From Proteiniclasticum ruminis DSM 24773 (lineage in GTDB: Bacteria; Bacillota; Clostridia; Clostridiales; Clostridiaceae): DNA of 64,000 nucleotides. Positions 25,885 through 35,181 of the stretch are shown here, piece after piece. Both the position numbers and the translations under genes were made by a program. The stretch's first letter is position 1, and each line of letters starts with the position of its first letter. Location: positions 744,001-808,000 of the forward strand of contig NZ_JNKC01000001.1 in the NCBI RefSeq assembly GCF_000701905.1, read 5' to 3'. The notes under the pieces were generated by a model. It did no database searches. It was not told the DNA's origin and saw only the letters and a list, made by a program, of their open reading frames with translations.

Positions 25885-27453
25885 TCATTCTTTCATCCAG
25901 GCTTTAATGAGATCTGCTGCAATCTCAGGATGCTCTTCGGCATATTCCTTCAGCTGCTTTTCCTTCTGATTCTCTTTCACCTCGAATTTCTGATACACTT
26001 CCTCAATGATGTCCACAGTCTGGCCAAGTGGCTCATCCTGAGCCTGTGGAAGCATCACTGGAAGTTCTTCTTCCTCTTTTCTTCTCTTCTTCTTTCCGAA
26101 AATAAGTTTCATCACGGAAAGAACAATGACCAGTCCCAAAATACCGAACACACCCAGATAGATATAATCACTGTATCGTTCCATAAAGGTCCTGTTGGCC
26201 TCCTCCAGACGTTTCTGCTCTTCCAGCTCTTCTTCCAGAGCTTCCTGGTAGCTCTTGTCAAACTCCATGCTTTCTACGCTGATGAGATCCCCTCGATTGA
26301 GATCATAGCCTGTAGCCGTGGAAACAAGATTTCTGATGGCAAGAAGCTGCGCCTCCGTAAGATTCCCGTCAAAGAGAACAGAGGTGGAGATTTTCTGCAC
26401 CTTACCCGGGGCCCTTACAGTCCGTGTGGTTGTTTCAGTCAGCTCATAGTTTTTGGTCCCCTCATAGGAACCCATGCCGTCCTCTTCACCGTCCAGAACA
26501 TTCTGGGTGTTGTCGTCAATGGGATTGTCTGTGATTTCGCCCACATTGAGATTTGGTCCCTCGGCACTGTTCTGCTCGCTTCTTATGACAGGATCACGGT
26601 ATGCGATGACCGTCTGCTCCTGGGCATCAAAATCAAGATCCGCATAGACTGCCACTTTCAGTTTATCTGGTCCAAATGCGGGACCTAAGAGATTCAGAAT
26701 GTTGCCCTCAATCTCTTTCTCAAAGGTTCTTTTCACTTCAGACTGCTTATCCAAAAGGCCTACGCCAGGAGAGGTCTCTCCCGTGAGACCAATGCTTAAA
26801 AGATTGCCTCTGGTATCAATGACCTGCACCTTTTCATCTGGAAGATTATTCACCGCCCCAGTGACAAGAGCAATGATGCCACGCACAGAATCAGCAGAAA
26901 TCTTCGCTCCGGTTTTCAGGCTGAGAATCACCGATGCGGAAGCTTCTCTTCTTTCTGTGTCAAAAATACTCTCCTCACTCAGCACCAGATGCACACGGGC
27001 ACTTTCAATTTCGGTCAATGACATAATAGACCTTTGAAGTTCTCCTTCAAGGCCTCGCTGATACATGATCTTCCGGTCCTCGTCTGTGACCATCATGCCC
27101 ATATTGTCAAAAATCTCAAATCCCGTGGACTTGTCCGGCATCATCCCGTTCATGGCAAGTTCCAGCCTGTATTTATCCACATGCTTCTCATCAAGGAGAA
27201 TATCACGTCCGCCATTTTCAATCTTGTAGCTGATGTTTCCCCGCGTATCAAGATCTGCCGTTATGGCTGCGGCATCCTCCAGTTCCAGCCCCTGAAACAG
27301 GGTGGCATAAGTCACCTTTCTGGAATACATGGAAAACAGAACGACGAAAAGCAGCAACGCTGAAACGATAAGTATCAGCGCCTTTCTTTTGCCTGGATCC
27401 ATTTTGCTCCATCCGCCTTTTATTTTCTCTGTGGTATTCTTGATGCTATCCAT
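25885..27453 (-). CDS. fliF: flagellar MS-ring protein FliF
   Basis: This 522-aa ring protein is the foundation of the basal body. It has two membrane helices (about 24-43 and 440-460) bracketing the periplasmic YscJ/FliF ring-building domains (LEGELQRSIMSLTEIESARVH) and a FliF-C domain. The C-terminal tail binds FliG. ATG 27453 follows AAGGAG. A 249-base gap separates it from fliE, unusually long for this operon. Confidence 0.97.
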   Translation of the reverse strand: MDSIKNTTEKIKGGWSKMDPGKRKALILIVSALLLFVVLFSMYSRKVTYATLFQGLELEDAAAITADLDTRGNISYKIENGGRDILLDEKHVDKYRLELAMNGMMPDKSTGFEIFDNMGMMVTDEDRKIMYQRGLEGELQRSIMSLTEIESARVHLVLSEESIFDTERREASASVILSLKTGAKISADSVRGIIALVTGAVNNLPDEKVQVIDTRGNLLSIGLTGETSPGVGLLDKQSEVKRTFEKEIEGNILNLLGPAFGPDKLKVAVYADLDFDAQEQTVIAYRDPVIRSEQNSAEGPNLNVGEITDNPIDDNTQNVLDGEEDGMGSYEGTKNYELTETTTRTVRAPGKVQKISTSVLFDGNLTEAQLLAIRNLVSTATGYDLNRGDLISVESMEFDKSYQEALEEELEEQKRLEEANRTFMERYSDYIYLGVFGILGLVIVLSVMKLIFGKKKRRKEEEELPVMLPQAQDEPLGQTVDIIEEVYQKFEVKENQKEKQLKEYAEEHPEIAADLIKAWMKE

Positions 27454-27511
27454 TAATCAGTTGCTCCTTGCCTAGTAAGGTTACTTCCATTCATCCGTCT
27501 TTTTGAAAAAA

Positions 27512-27622
27512 CTAAAACTGCTCTACAACGCACTCCTTTAGGAAGAAAATCAGCTCATTAGTTCTGCAGAATTCTTTTTCTTTCGTCAGTATGCTTTCAC
27601 AAAGCAGTTTGATATTTTTCAT
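27512..27622 (-). CDS. possible 36-aa ORF in the fliE-fliF gap
   Basis: An ATG at 27622 opens 36 codons (MKNIKLLCESILTKEKEF...) ending at TAG 27512. Its ATG overlaps the TGA of a 17-codon GTG ORF (ATGA). No good ribosome site precedes it, and I recognise no family. It may be a real micro-gene, a decayed gene, or simply leader RNA for fliF. Confidence 0.25.
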   Translation of the reverse strand: MKNIKLLCESILTKEKEFCRTNELIFFLKECVVEQF

Positions 27623-27702
27623 TCGCATTGTTGTTCTTCGATTCTGTCAGCTGCTGCGAAAAGATCGTTCACACCCTATGCATTCATCCTTGTCTGCCAT
27701 TT

Positions 27703-28038
27703 CTAAAGCTGCATCTGTGTGAGCTCTTTATACGCTTCAATAATTTTATTTCTGACCTGAACCGCCAGCTCCATACTGAGTCTGGCTTCTTCCACACCAA
27801 TCATCACATTATGAAGATCATCGGTTTTTCCTGCAGCAAAGTCTTTGACCATCTGGTCCGCACTCTGTTGTGTCATGTTCAGCTTTTCCACTTGAGTGGT
27901 GAGAAGATCACCAAAACTCTCTCCAAGCCCTAAACTGGAGAAATCCGTCTCTTCCTTTCTCTCTGTTACCCCTGTCTGATTCAAAAGCAGGCTGTATCTG
28001 TCCAATATATTTTTATAATTGCCGCTGATAGTTGTCAT
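27703..28038 (-). CDS. fliE: flagellar hook-basal body protein FliE
   Basis: This is the adaptor between MS ring and rod. It is 111 aa with the FliE C-terminal signature (LHNVMIGVEEARLSMELAVQ...YKELTQMQL). It is eight bases after flgC and the third gene of the operon. Confidence 0.95.
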   Translation of the reverse strand: MTTISGNYKNILDRYSLLLNQTGVTERKEETDFSSLGLGESFGDLLTTQVEKLNMTQQSADQMVKDFAAGKTDDLHNVMIGVEEARLSMELAVQVRNKIIEAYKELTQMQL

Positions 28039-28045
28039 TTAGCTC

Positions 28046-28480
28046 TTACCCCTTTGTGATTTCTATGGCTTTATTCAGCATGGATTTACTGGCCTTCAGC
28101 GCTGTAGCATTGGCCTCATAGGTTCTCTGGGCTTCAATGAGCTTCACCATCTCATCCAGAAGATTCACATTGGGCAGGATCACATATCCATTCTCATCCG
28201 CATCCACATGGGCAGGATCATATACACTTCGAAGCCCTTCCTGATCCTCACGAATTTCAGTGACCTTCACGCCTGAGGTGATTCTTTCTCCTAAGCCGCT
28301 GACAGTATTTTGTGCTTTTTCCACCATTTCCTGGAAAACCACTTCTTTTCTTTGGTATGGACCGCCTTCTTCTGTCCTTGTGGTGTTGACATTGGCAATG
28401 TTTGAGGAGATGACATCCAGCTTTATACGTTCGAGTGTAAGTCCTGAAGCATTGATTCTCATTGAATTAAATACAGACAT
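28046..28480 (-). CDS. flgC: flagellar basal-body rod protein FlgC
   Basis: This proximal rod protein has the N-terminal DVISSNIANVNTTRTEEGGPYQ and C-terminal PNVNLLDEMVKLIEAQRTYEAN motifs. I choose ATG 28480 because AGGAGG (28486-28491) lies five bases upstream and the protein then begins as expected (MSVFNSMRINASGL), 144 aa. The longer frame from 28507 contains this ribosome site. Confidence 0.95.
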   Translation of the reverse strand: MSVFNSMRINASGLTLERIKLDVISSNIANVNTTRTEEGGPYQRKEVVFQEMVEKAQNTVSGLGERITSGVKVTEIREDQEGLRSVYDPAHVDADENGYVILPNVNLLDEMVKLIEAQRTYEANATALKASKSMLNKAIEITKG

Positions 28481-28621
28481 AGGTACCTCCTGATAGCTGT
28501 TTTTCATTATATGGATTGCTATACTTCATATTCACACAACATCTGTAGCATGCTACATTCGAGATAGATGAGCTCGCTTTTTTTCTATGTGTGCTTATGT
28601 TTTCAGTATAATAAAAATCTT

Positions 28622-29005
28622 CTAGCGGTTTATGACATAGCTCATGCTACTGAGTTTACGGTTCACCTGTTCGATGAGAGCATTGTAGTAAATCTCATTG
28701 GCGGCCAGATCCACCATCTCTCTATCTATATCCACATTGTTGCCATTTTCATTCATGGAACTGCCCTGGCTTCTTTCCACCAGTCCTGTAACTTCAGATG
28801 CCTCAGCAGCCCCCAGATGCTTCTCATGGGTATTGACAAGGCTTCCTTTCTTCTCAATGGCTTTCTGGAGCTCCGTTTCAAATTTCACCGTAGATGCCTT
28901 ATACCCTGATGTATTCACGTTGGCTATATTGGACGAAATGACTCGTTGCCTTTTTGCAGAAGCATCTAATCCATTTTTTATGATCTGATATGTCAGGTCT
29001 TTCAT
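28622..29005 (-). CDS. flgB: flagellar basal-body rod protein FlgB
   Basis: This is the first gene of the basal-body operon, 127 aa. It has the rod motif RVISSNIANVNTSGYKAST and the C-terminal DREMVDLAANEIYYNALIEQ helix. ATG 29005 follows AAGGGG. Confidence 0.94.
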   Translation of the reverse strand: MKDLTYQIIKNGLDASAKRQRVISSNIANVNTSGYKASTVKFETELQKAIEKKGSLVNTHEKHLGAAEASEVTGLVERSQGSSMNENGNNVDIDREMVDLAANEIYYNALIEQVNRKLSSMSYVINR

Positions 29006-29096
29006 AAAACACCCCTTCCAAGTATATTCAGTAAAAACTCTATGATATGAATAAATATAATTGTGTTCATACTTTCTTATTTTTCAATCACTACCA

Positions 29097-29125
29097 ATTT
29101 TATCCGTTCATATTCTAAATTGCAA
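29097..29125 (-). promoter_or_regulatory. sigma-A-type promoter of the flgB operon
   Basis: On the minus strand there is TTGCAA (29120-29125), a 17-base spacer and TAAAAT (29097-29102). Leader of about 85 bases to the flgB ATG. No sigma-28 motif is seen here, consistent with early expression of an operon that itself encodes FliA. Confidence 0.65.
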
Positions 29126-29453
29126 TGAAATCTGGATGGTTTTGCAAAAATCTAACCGCACGCTAATCTACTATTTACAATGGTTTTAGCATCTAATTCA
29201 ATTTTAATTGAAAGTAACCCCCGAAACAATTATAAGATATTTACTTTTTTATCAAGCATCCACGTATGAACTCAGATTCAAACAGTATGTTCCATAGTAT
29301 TTTTAACAATTCTTCTATAACTCCTAAAATTAATGTATAAAATTGTCGGAAAAAAATGAGATAATGATTTATATTAACACCACCTTTGTTCACTAATGGA
29401 ATCACTATGTTCAAATGTGATATACACTTATCGAAACATATTCCCTGATGCAT
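29126..29453. other. AT-rich intergenic region between the two flagellar units
   Basis: I see no supported gene here. A 70-codon minus frame lacks a ribosome site and family resemblance. The region separates the mcp terminator from the flgB promoter and may hold regulator sites for the flagellar master operon; none is recognisable to me. Confidence 0.6.
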
Positions 29454-29499
29454 AAAAAGTCATAAAACCACCATTATTATGGGTTGGTCTTATGACTTT
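29454..29499 (-). terminator. terminator after the fliD-mcp unit
   Basis: A long stem (29456-29472 with 29482-29499, one or two mismatches) is followed on the minus strand by TTTTTATG. It lies about 50 bases after the mcp stop. Confidence 0.85.
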
Positions 29500-29547
29500 C
29501 ATACACTCTTCATATTTATTTCATAATTTCTATACTGATCATATTCT

Positions 29548-31839
29548 TTACAGATTGAACTTCTCGGTTTCTTTCTGCAGGTGCACCGCCTGAAGCTTTG
29601 TCTTCTCCATTTCCTCCATAACCGCATTGGATTTCATGGTGGATTCAGAAACTTTTTCAGCAATGTCCGTGGTGCCTTCCGCACTTTCTCCCGCAGCAGT
29701 TGATACAGCTTCAATGGCATGGACCACATTTTCTATGGATGCCAGAAGTTCTTCCGATGTCGCACTGAACTCCGTGACAAGATCATCAAAATACCTTGCA
29801 TCTTTGTTATACTTATCGGCTACGTCCAGCATATTTTCGTAGTCATTCTGGACATCCGTCTCCACAAAGGTTAAAAGAGTGTTGGAACTCCTAGAGAGAT
29901 TCTCCACACTGTCTGTCACTTTACCGGTGACAGCCTGAATCTGTGTGGCAGCATTCTTGCTCTGCTCAGCAAGTTTCCTGATCTCATCTGCAACCACAGA
30001 GAATCCTCTTCCTGCTTCTCCCGCGCGTGCAGCCTCAATGGCAGCATTAAGCGCCAGAAGGTTGGTTTGAGCTGTGATCTGCAAAATGGCATCAGAGAGC
30101 ACACGAATCTGCTCCACTACTTTGGATTCCTCAATGGCTTTTTCCAGATCCTCTTTAGCAGAATCAAAAATTTCTTTGGATTTTTTCTGCGCTTTCCGAA
30201 CCTTGTCCTGAGTTGCATCGGCTCTTTCGGCTGTTTCTCTTGCTGCCAGTGCACCCTGCTGGGACTTCTCTGCTATGGAATGGGCTGCACGTTCAATCTC
30301 ATTGGAAGCCGCTGCCATTTCCTCTGTGGATGCTGCAGTTTCTTCCATACTTGCCGCCAGTTCCTCTGTGGTGGCTGAGACGCTTTCAAGATTACTGTTC
30401 AGCGCTTCAATGGACCGCACAGAATTTTCCACTTGATGGTTGATGTCCTCAGAAGATGCCGTGATGCGGAGAACCAGCGCACGTAAGGAGTCTTTCATTT
30501 CATGGATGCCATGAGAGATGATTCCGATCTCATCTTCTCTTTTCAGAAGCTTTTCATCTACCTGCACCGTGAAGTCGCCTTTGGCGATTTTTGCCAGATA
30601 TTGTGACGAAGCTTTAATCGGTCCTGAAATGCTTTTGGAGAAAAGTGATACTAGAACTGCAGCAAGAATTAAAGAAACCACAGCAATCCCTAAGCTGAAG
30701 TAGATGGTATCGGTAATAAAGGCCATGGCATCAGATTTGTTTTCTACGGTGATCACCGCCCAGGGTTTCGACTCGCCAGGCAGAACAATCGGATGATAGG
30801 CACTGATGAGCTCTGTTCCATCGAGATCCAGATATTCTTCAACACCCTCTTCACCTGCGACAGCTTTTATCACAATGTCTGAAAGTGCTTGAGGAGCTCT
30901 TACGGGAACCTCATCAATCATGGGACTCCCCGTAGGATCCGTCAGTGTTTTCCCAGACGCATCCCTTCTTGTGACCGTCTTTGTTAAGGTCACATAATTA
31001 AACATCTCGGAGACCATATTATAGTTCTGATGAGCGAGAACTTTACCGTCACCATCTACGATGAACGCATAACTGCTTCCTTTACTGTACTCTTCAATGA
31101 CCTTCTGGAAAGAAGAAAGCTTGATGTCCGCTCCCAAAACGCCAAGGTAAGTCATATTATGGTTGTATACCGGCATAGCAATGGTCGTTACTGCAGTATT
31201 CCCTGTAAGAGAGAAATAGGAGTGGCTGACGAAAGGCTTCTTGTCTTCTGTCACCTGTTTGAACCACCAGCGGTCTGAGCGGTTCGCAAGTCTCCCTGAA
31301 CTTCGTGCAGTCTGCATACCGGTGGTATCAGTCACATAGATCAGATCAAAAAAGTCGTAGCTTCTTTGGGTGTTTGCCAGTACAGCAGACTGCGCCATCC
31401 CATTATAATCTCTTACGTCGTTGTTCACAGAAAGCTGCTCTGTGATCATAAAAGCTTTTTCCACGAAAGCGCCAACCTGATTGGAGATGGCATCTGCCAG
31501 CATGGCATTGTTCGCTTCCATCTCTTCTGTATAATTCTTGTTCATATAGATAAGACTTGCAGTATTGGACACAAGAAGCGGAGTGATCACCATAAGAAGT
31601 GTCATGACAACAAGTTTTGTGCCAATCTTTTTCTTGCTTATTAAGGTGCTTGACTCGTGTTCCTTCTTTTTCCCCTTTTTAGGCCATTTGTTTCCGGAGA
31701 GTTTCATATTCTTCTTTTTGTCAGCTCGTACTTTTAACGGTTCGGAGACATTCGAAGCTTCCTTCATCTCCTTCTTCGGCAGTTTGAGCTTTGGCATCTT
31801 CGGTAGTTTTATGTTCACTTTCCCCAACTGTTCTTTCAA
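29548..31839 (-). CDS. methyl-accepting chemotaxis protein with Lys-rich N-terminal extension
   Basis: This is a transmembrane chemoreceptor, about 763-770 aa. Order: a roughly 75-residue basic cytoplasmic extension rich in Lys and Pro ([14 protein letters not shown]), first membrane helix at about 81-105, an extracellular double-Cache-type sensor ([29 protein letters not shown]), second membrane helix near 385-410, HAMP, and the signalling hairpin with the [17 protein letters not shown] tip. I favour TTG 31839, seven bases after GGGGGAG; GTG 31860 is in frame but has no ribosome site. It closes the flaG-fliD-fliS unit. The ligand is unknown. Confidence 0.9.
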   Translation of the reverse strand: MKEQLGKVNIKLPKMPKLKLPKKEMKEASNVSEPLKVRADKKKNMKLSGNKWPKKGKKKEHESSTLISKKKIGTKLVVMTLLMVITPLLVSNTASLIYMNKNYTEEMEANNAMLADAISNQVGAFVEKAFMITEQLSVNNDVRDYNGMAQSAVLANTQRSYDFFDLIYVTDTTGMQTARSSGRLANRSDRWWFKQVTEDKKPFVSHSYFSLTGNTAVTTIAMPVYNHNMTYLGVLGADIKLSSFQKVIEEYSKGSSYAFIVDGDGKVLAHQNYNMVSEMFNYVTLTKTVTRRDASGKTLTDPTGSPMIDEVPVRAPQALSDIVIKAVAGEEGVEEYLDLDGTELISAYHPIVLPGESKPWAVITVENKSDAMAFITDTIYFSLGIAVVSLILAAVLVSLFSKSISGPIKASSQYLAKIAKGDFTVQVDEKLLKREDEIGIISHGIHEMKDSLRALVLRITASSEDINHQVENSVRSIEALNSNLESVSATTEELAASMEETAASTEEMAAASNEIERAAHSIAEKSQQGALAARETAERADATQDKVRKAQKKSKEIFDSAKEDLEKAIEESKVVEQIRVLSDAILQITAQTNLLALNAAIEAARAGEAGRGFSVVADEIRKLAEQSKNAATQIQAVTGKVTDSVENLSRSSNTLLTFVETDVQNDYENMLDVADKYNKDARYFDDLVTEFSATSEELLASIENVVHAIEAVSTAAGESAEGTTDIAEKVSESTMKSNAVMEEMEKTKLQAVHLQKETEKFNL

Positions 31840-31932
31840 CGCAGTACTCCCCCTTTTCACAATGTTTCATTCTATGGATGATCTATCCAGTGTTCTTCGT
31901 CTGTCTGTATCCAAGAATGCACTCTTTTCTCA

Positions 31933-32319
31933 TTACTCAAAGTCTCTGTCCACAAAAACAGGTCCTTGAGCGGTCTTCACATAACTGTTTGCAATACTTC
32001 TGATCCGCGCAAAATCAGTCATAGATTCCGTTGTCATTTTCTTTTCGTTCTGAAGCCCTTTGATGATGACCTCCAGATTGCCTTTTGTCCCAAGAAGAAG
32101 CTTATGGATCTCTTCCTCCAGACTTCTTTCTCCCTCTTCAGAAAGTGAAGTCATTTCACGCAGCATCTCATCAAGACTTTTCATCTCTTCTATTTTCCCA
32201 GAGTTTTTGGCAATGGCCAGAATGCATTCCTCCGGATTTCCAGAATTCACTTGAGTCTCTTCAAAGGCTTCTAGGAGAAGATTCCTCTTCTCCTTCAGAA
32301 GCTCTATTCTGCTTTTCAT
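31933..32319 (-). CDS. FliT-like flagellar export chaperone (tentative)
   Basis: A 128-aa helical, charged protein with no membrane segment, overlapping the end of fliS by four bases. Position directly after fliD-fliS is where FliT (FliD chaperone) is found in many bacteria, and size and helical content fit. Sequence resemblance to FliT is weak by eye, so the function is inferred from context. Confidence 0.6.
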   Translation of the reverse strand: MKSRIELLKEKRNLLLEAFEETQVNSGNPEECILAIAKNSGKIEEMKSLDEMLREMTSLSEEGERSLEEEIHKLLLGTKGNLEVIIKGLQNEKKMTTESMTDFARIRSIANSYVKTAQGPVFVDRDFE

Positions 32320-32693
32320 ATTCTGCTCCAGGTATCCCGAAGCTCTTCCAGCATACCAATGACTTCATCTAGAATTCCAGGATCTTTGTCGATGTTTGCC
32401 CGAATGGTTCGGTCATACATGTACTGATAAAGGTTCATAAGACCTTTCGCAATTTCTCCTCCATCTTCAAAGTTCAATGTGCTCATGAACTCCGCCAGGA
32501 TATTCTGGGCTTTGATGATGGCATTATTTGTCTTTTCGATGTTCTTGTCTGCTATGGCAAGCTTTGCAAGCTTCAGATTCTTGATAGCCCCATCATAGAG
32601 CATCACCACGAGCTTCTTTTTAGGCGCTGTGAGCACCTCATTGCTTTTGTAGGCATTTCCTGCACTGGCATAGGCATTGGTTCCTGCGTACAT
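32316..32693 (-). CDS. fliS: flagellin export chaperone FliS
   Basis: This chaperone prevents early flagellin polymerisation. It is 125 aa with the FliS signature (YDGAIKNLKLAKLAI...NIEKTNNAIIKAQNILAEFMSTLNFE, four-helix bundle). It follows fliD. Its client, flagellin, is not encoded in this window. Confidence 0.94.
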   Translation of the reverse strand: MYAGTNAYASAGNAYKSNEVLTAPKKKLVVMLYDGAIKNLKLAKLAIADKNIEKTNNAIIKAQNILAEFMSTLNFEDGGEIAKGLMNLYQYMYDRTIRANIDKDPGILDEVIGMLEELRDTWSRI

Positions 32694-32711
32694 CTAAACG
32701 ATCCTCCTAAT

Positions 32712-34100
32712 CTATTTCTTGCTTCCTGAAGAAGCGGAAAGGGCACTGATCTGACTGGTAAGCCATCCCATTTGGGACTCAGCTTCCATCATAGCGGTAT
32801 CAAGCTTCGAGAACATAGAGATGTAATACTTCTCTTTACGCTCCATTCGAAGCGCAAAAGCGTCCACCTGCTTATTGACTTCCTTGATGCTTCTCTCAAA
32901 GCTGTCCGTTTTGCCTTTGATGATCCCTGTAGAGGAAGAGAAGCTGTCGATGTAACTGTTGATCTTAGGTACAAAACCAATGTCCTTGCCCTCACTGTTC
33001 TTGCTCATGAAGAAGTTCTGCACCTGAACTGGATCTTCCTCCAGCTTTTCTTTCAGTTTACTTGCATCAAAGGTCAGCTGACCGAACCGGTCCACCGTGG
33101 AGACACCAAGCTGGGATAAATCTTTTATTGCTGTATTCTCATTGGAAAGAGATGAAGTCACCATGGTTCTTAAGGTGGACTGGAGTCTCATAAGAGATCC
33201 GTCACTGGCAAGGGTCCCTCTCTTATCTCCTCCATCATCCGGACTGCCAGCTTTCAGCTGGTCAGAGATGAAAGTCATGGTGGAGTTGTACTGATCCACA
33301 AATCCTTTCACGGCTTCTTCCACCTTCGAGGTATCCTTAGAAATCGTAATGGTATCAGAGCTTCCCGCTGCATGAGCCTTTGTCAGGTTGATGGTGGTAT
33401 ATTCAACCACGTCTTTTACAGAATTACTTTCCTTTTCTACCGATACACCATTGACTTTAAACTTGGCATTCTTGCCTTCAATAACTTCAGATGTATCTTT
33501 CAATCCTAGCTGATTGAGAATAGTACTATCAGCTTCTTCGGCAATCTGTATTGCCTTTGTACCTGTTTCTAGGTTGTTCAGGACAAGCCTATTATCAATA
33601 ATAGAAGCTCTCACCCCAGACTCTTTAGATACAGCATTGATTTTCTCAGCAATTGTTCTAACTGTATCTGTTTCAACAATCTCGATCTCTTTTGCATCTT
33701 TTCCTTCAGTATTTAATTTAAATGTTCCAGTTAAACCTAATGCTTTTGTACTGTCACTAGATGCTTCAACGATCTTTCCACCGATGACAGAAGTTTTTGT
33801 AGCAAGCTGCTGCACAGAGATCTCATACACACCTTCGGGTGAATTCTTGCTCGTAGTCATGGTTGCAGACTCACCGCCAGTGGCTTTCATGGAACTGAAC
33901 GTGTCACTGTTCTGAAGCACCTTAATTTTCTCAAAAAGGTTATTGAGCCTGGTTCTTACATCATTCCACGCATTTTTTTGCGTTTCCATGGTGGTCTTTC
34001 TTTCGGACATCTGAACCAGAGGTCTCTTCTCAACTGCCATAAGCTGATCGATCATCGTCTGGTCTATTCCTGAATAGGAACCCATAAAATTAATTGACAT
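32712..34100 (-). CDS. fliD: flagellar filament cap protein FliD (HAP2)
   Basis: This filament-capping protein is 462 aa. It has a conserved N-terminal D0 domain (GSYSGIDQTMIDQLMAVEKRPL), a variable middle, and a C-terminal FliD-C domain ending with the coiled coil (YISMFSKLDTAMMEAESQMGWLTSQI). It lies two bases after flaG. Confidence 0.96.
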   Translation of the reverse strand: MSINFMGSYSGIDQTMIDQLMAVEKRPLVQMSERKTTMETQKNAWNDVRTRLNNLFEKIKVLQNSDTFSSMKATGGESATMTTSKNSPEGVYEISVQQLATKTSVIGGKIVEASSDSTKALGLTGTFKLNTEGKDAKEIEIVETDTVRTIAEKINAVSKESGVRASIIDNRLVLNNLETGTKAIQIAEEADSTILNQLGLKDTSEVIEGKNAKFKVNGVSVEKESNSVKDVVEYTTINLTKAHAAGSSDTITISKDTSKVEEAVKGFVDQYNSTMTFISDQLKAGSPDDGGDKRGTLASDGSLMRLQSTLRTMVTSSLSNENTAIKDLSQLGVSTVDRFGQLTFDASKLKEKLEEDPVQVQNFFMSKNSEGKDIGFVPKINSYIDSFSSSTGIIKGKTDSFERSIKEVNKQVDAFALRMERKEKYYISMFSKLDTAMMEAESQMGWLTSQISALSASSGSKK

Positions 34101-34102
34101 CT

Positions 34103-34495
34103 TTATCCCCTTTCATCCACAAGAAGCCCCAGTCTTTCCCATATATTGGCAACCAAATCCAGAATCTTCTCTGGCGGGATTTCCTTTAGAACTTCCTTAG
34201 TCTGCATATCCACAAGATTCACCATCACCCGTCCAGTGCCCTCATGGATTTCAAACTGATATTTCGCATTATGTTCTTCTTTGAGAATCTTATTGGTGGA
34301 ATCCACCGCCTTCTCAACTTCTTCTTTTGTGAACATCTTTTCTTCCGGATCCGGATATCTTTTAAACTCCATGACTTTTTCATCCCGAAGTAAAGATTCA
34401 ATCCTTGCCAGTTTTGGTGGTTCCACTTTTGTCACTGCACTTACATGTTCATTGGAAATTCCAGAAACTTGAATCAAGCTATTCACATCCTTCAT
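34103..34495 (-). CDS. flaG: FlaG-family protein
   Basis: A 130-aa FlaG-type protein with the conserved C-terminal half (YQFEIHEGTGRVMVNLVDMQ, then KEVLKEIPPEKILDLVANIW). It affects filament length and is encoded just before fliD in many bacteria. It heads the fliD unit behind a sigma-28-like promoter. The ATG at 34495 lacks a clear ribosome site. Confidence 0.9.
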   Translation of the reverse strand: MKDVNSLIQVSGISNEHVSAVTKVEPPKLARIESLLRDEKVMEFKRYPDPEEKMFTKEEVEKAVDSTNKILKEEHNAKYQFEIHEGTGRVMVNLVDMQTKEVLKEIPPEKILDLVANIWERLGLLVDERG

Positions 34496-34554
34496 TTTTT
34501 TTAGTACTATTTCTATCTCAACATCATTTCTGCATAATAGTGCTGTTTCTTATT

Positions 34555-34581
34555 TTATCGGACAAAAAAAGAGATAGTTAA
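34555..34581 (-). promoter_or_regulatory. sigma-28-like promoter of flaG-fliD-fliS
   Basis: On the minus strand there is TTAA (34578-34581), a 15-base spacer and TCCGATAA (34555-34562). The -35 lies in the loop, and the spacer in the T-run, of the upstream gene terminator. Confidence 0.7.
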
Positions 34582-34591
34582 GCCTATCTCT
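34563..34591 (-). terminator. terminator of the tail-anchored orphan gene
   Basis: An 8-bp stem AGAGATAG (34570-34577) / CTATCTCT (34584-34591) is followed on the minus strand by TTTTTTT. It ends the gene at 34603 and overlaps the next promoter. Confidence 0.85.
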
Positions 34592-34602
34592 GTCACTTTT
34601 TA

Positions 34603-35079
34603 TTACACTTTGAACAATATATATACAATCGCAGAAATAACCACGGTAATTGCAAAGATATAGAGAAGCTTCTCCCCTGGAAAAGATTCATTAGAAGATG
34701 AAGCACTGGATCTTTCCTTGGCGAACTCCTTCTTTGCCAGTTCATGGTAAAGAGCCGTTTGTTCCATAGAGCCCTCTATCCCTTCCCTCATCTGATTCAA
34801 TGATCCCACTTCTTTTTCACGCTCTATCTGTCTGGAGATTTCCAGTGAAATTCTCTGAAGGTATGTTTCAGGTGTCTCCCCTGGTTTTCTTGAATATGTT
34901 ATTTCCAGGGAGCTTTTTTCTCCCGTAAGAAGCACCTGATCTCTTTCAGAGAGAGCCAGCTTCACCTCTTTCAGCACTTCTTCAGGCTTCAGATGCTCAC
35001 CATTTTCTCTATGGCCAATACTGCTGTTATTAATTTGCTCCAGTAACCTTATTAGTGGGTCCTGACCTTCTATCCTCAT
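34603..35079 (-). CDS. tail-anchored protein of unknown function in the flagellar cluster
   Basis: I do not recognise this 158-aa protein. It is soluble and charged for about 135 residues and ends with one C-terminal membrane helix (about 139-156, LYIFAITVVISAIVYILF) and only two residues after it: a tail-anchored layout. It is a single-gene unit between its own sigma-28-like promoter and a terminator, placed between csrA and flaG. Co-regulation with late flagellar genes is therefore inferred; a structural or regulatory role at the membrane is open. Confidence 0.75.
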   Translation of the reverse strand: MRIEGQDPLIRLLEQINNSSIGHRENGEHLKPEEVLKEVKLALSERDQVLLTGEKSSLEITYSRKPGETPETYLQRISLEISRQIEREKEVGSLNQMREGIEGSMEQTALYHELAKKEFAKERSSASSSNESFPGEKLLYIFAITVVISAIVYILFKV

Positions 35080-35101
35080 ATCTCATCAGCTCCTGCTCCC
35101 T

Positions 35102-35128
35102 ATATCGGCTGAAAAAGCGAAAATTAAA
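35102..35128 (-). promoter_or_regulatory. sigma-28-like promoter of the tail-anchored gene
   Basis: On the minus strand there is TTTA (35125-35128), a 15-base spacer and GCCGATAT (35102-35109), a near-perfect sigma-28 -10. It lies 23 bases before the ATG at 35079. Confidence 0.68.
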
Positions 35129-35154
35129 GAAAAACTCATACAGAAATTATCCTC

Positions 35155-35181
35155 ATAAAAAGAACCGCTATTTCAGCGGTC
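35155..35181 (-). terminator. terminator overlapping the csrA stop
   Basis: A hairpin GACCGCT-GAAAT-AGCGGTTC is followed by TTTTTA on the minus strand. The csrA stop codon lies in the loop and second arm. Confidence 0.8.

Noticed and set aside
29006-29125. Possible c-di-GMP riboswitch in the flgB leader
   Set aside because: The leader is only about 85 bases and lacks the conserved GCAAACC and tetraloop-receptor pattern.
29241-29453. 70-codon minus frame in the gap before flgB
   Set aside because: No Shine-Dalgarno, AT-driven composition and no resemblance to any family; it runs up to the mcp terminator hairpin.
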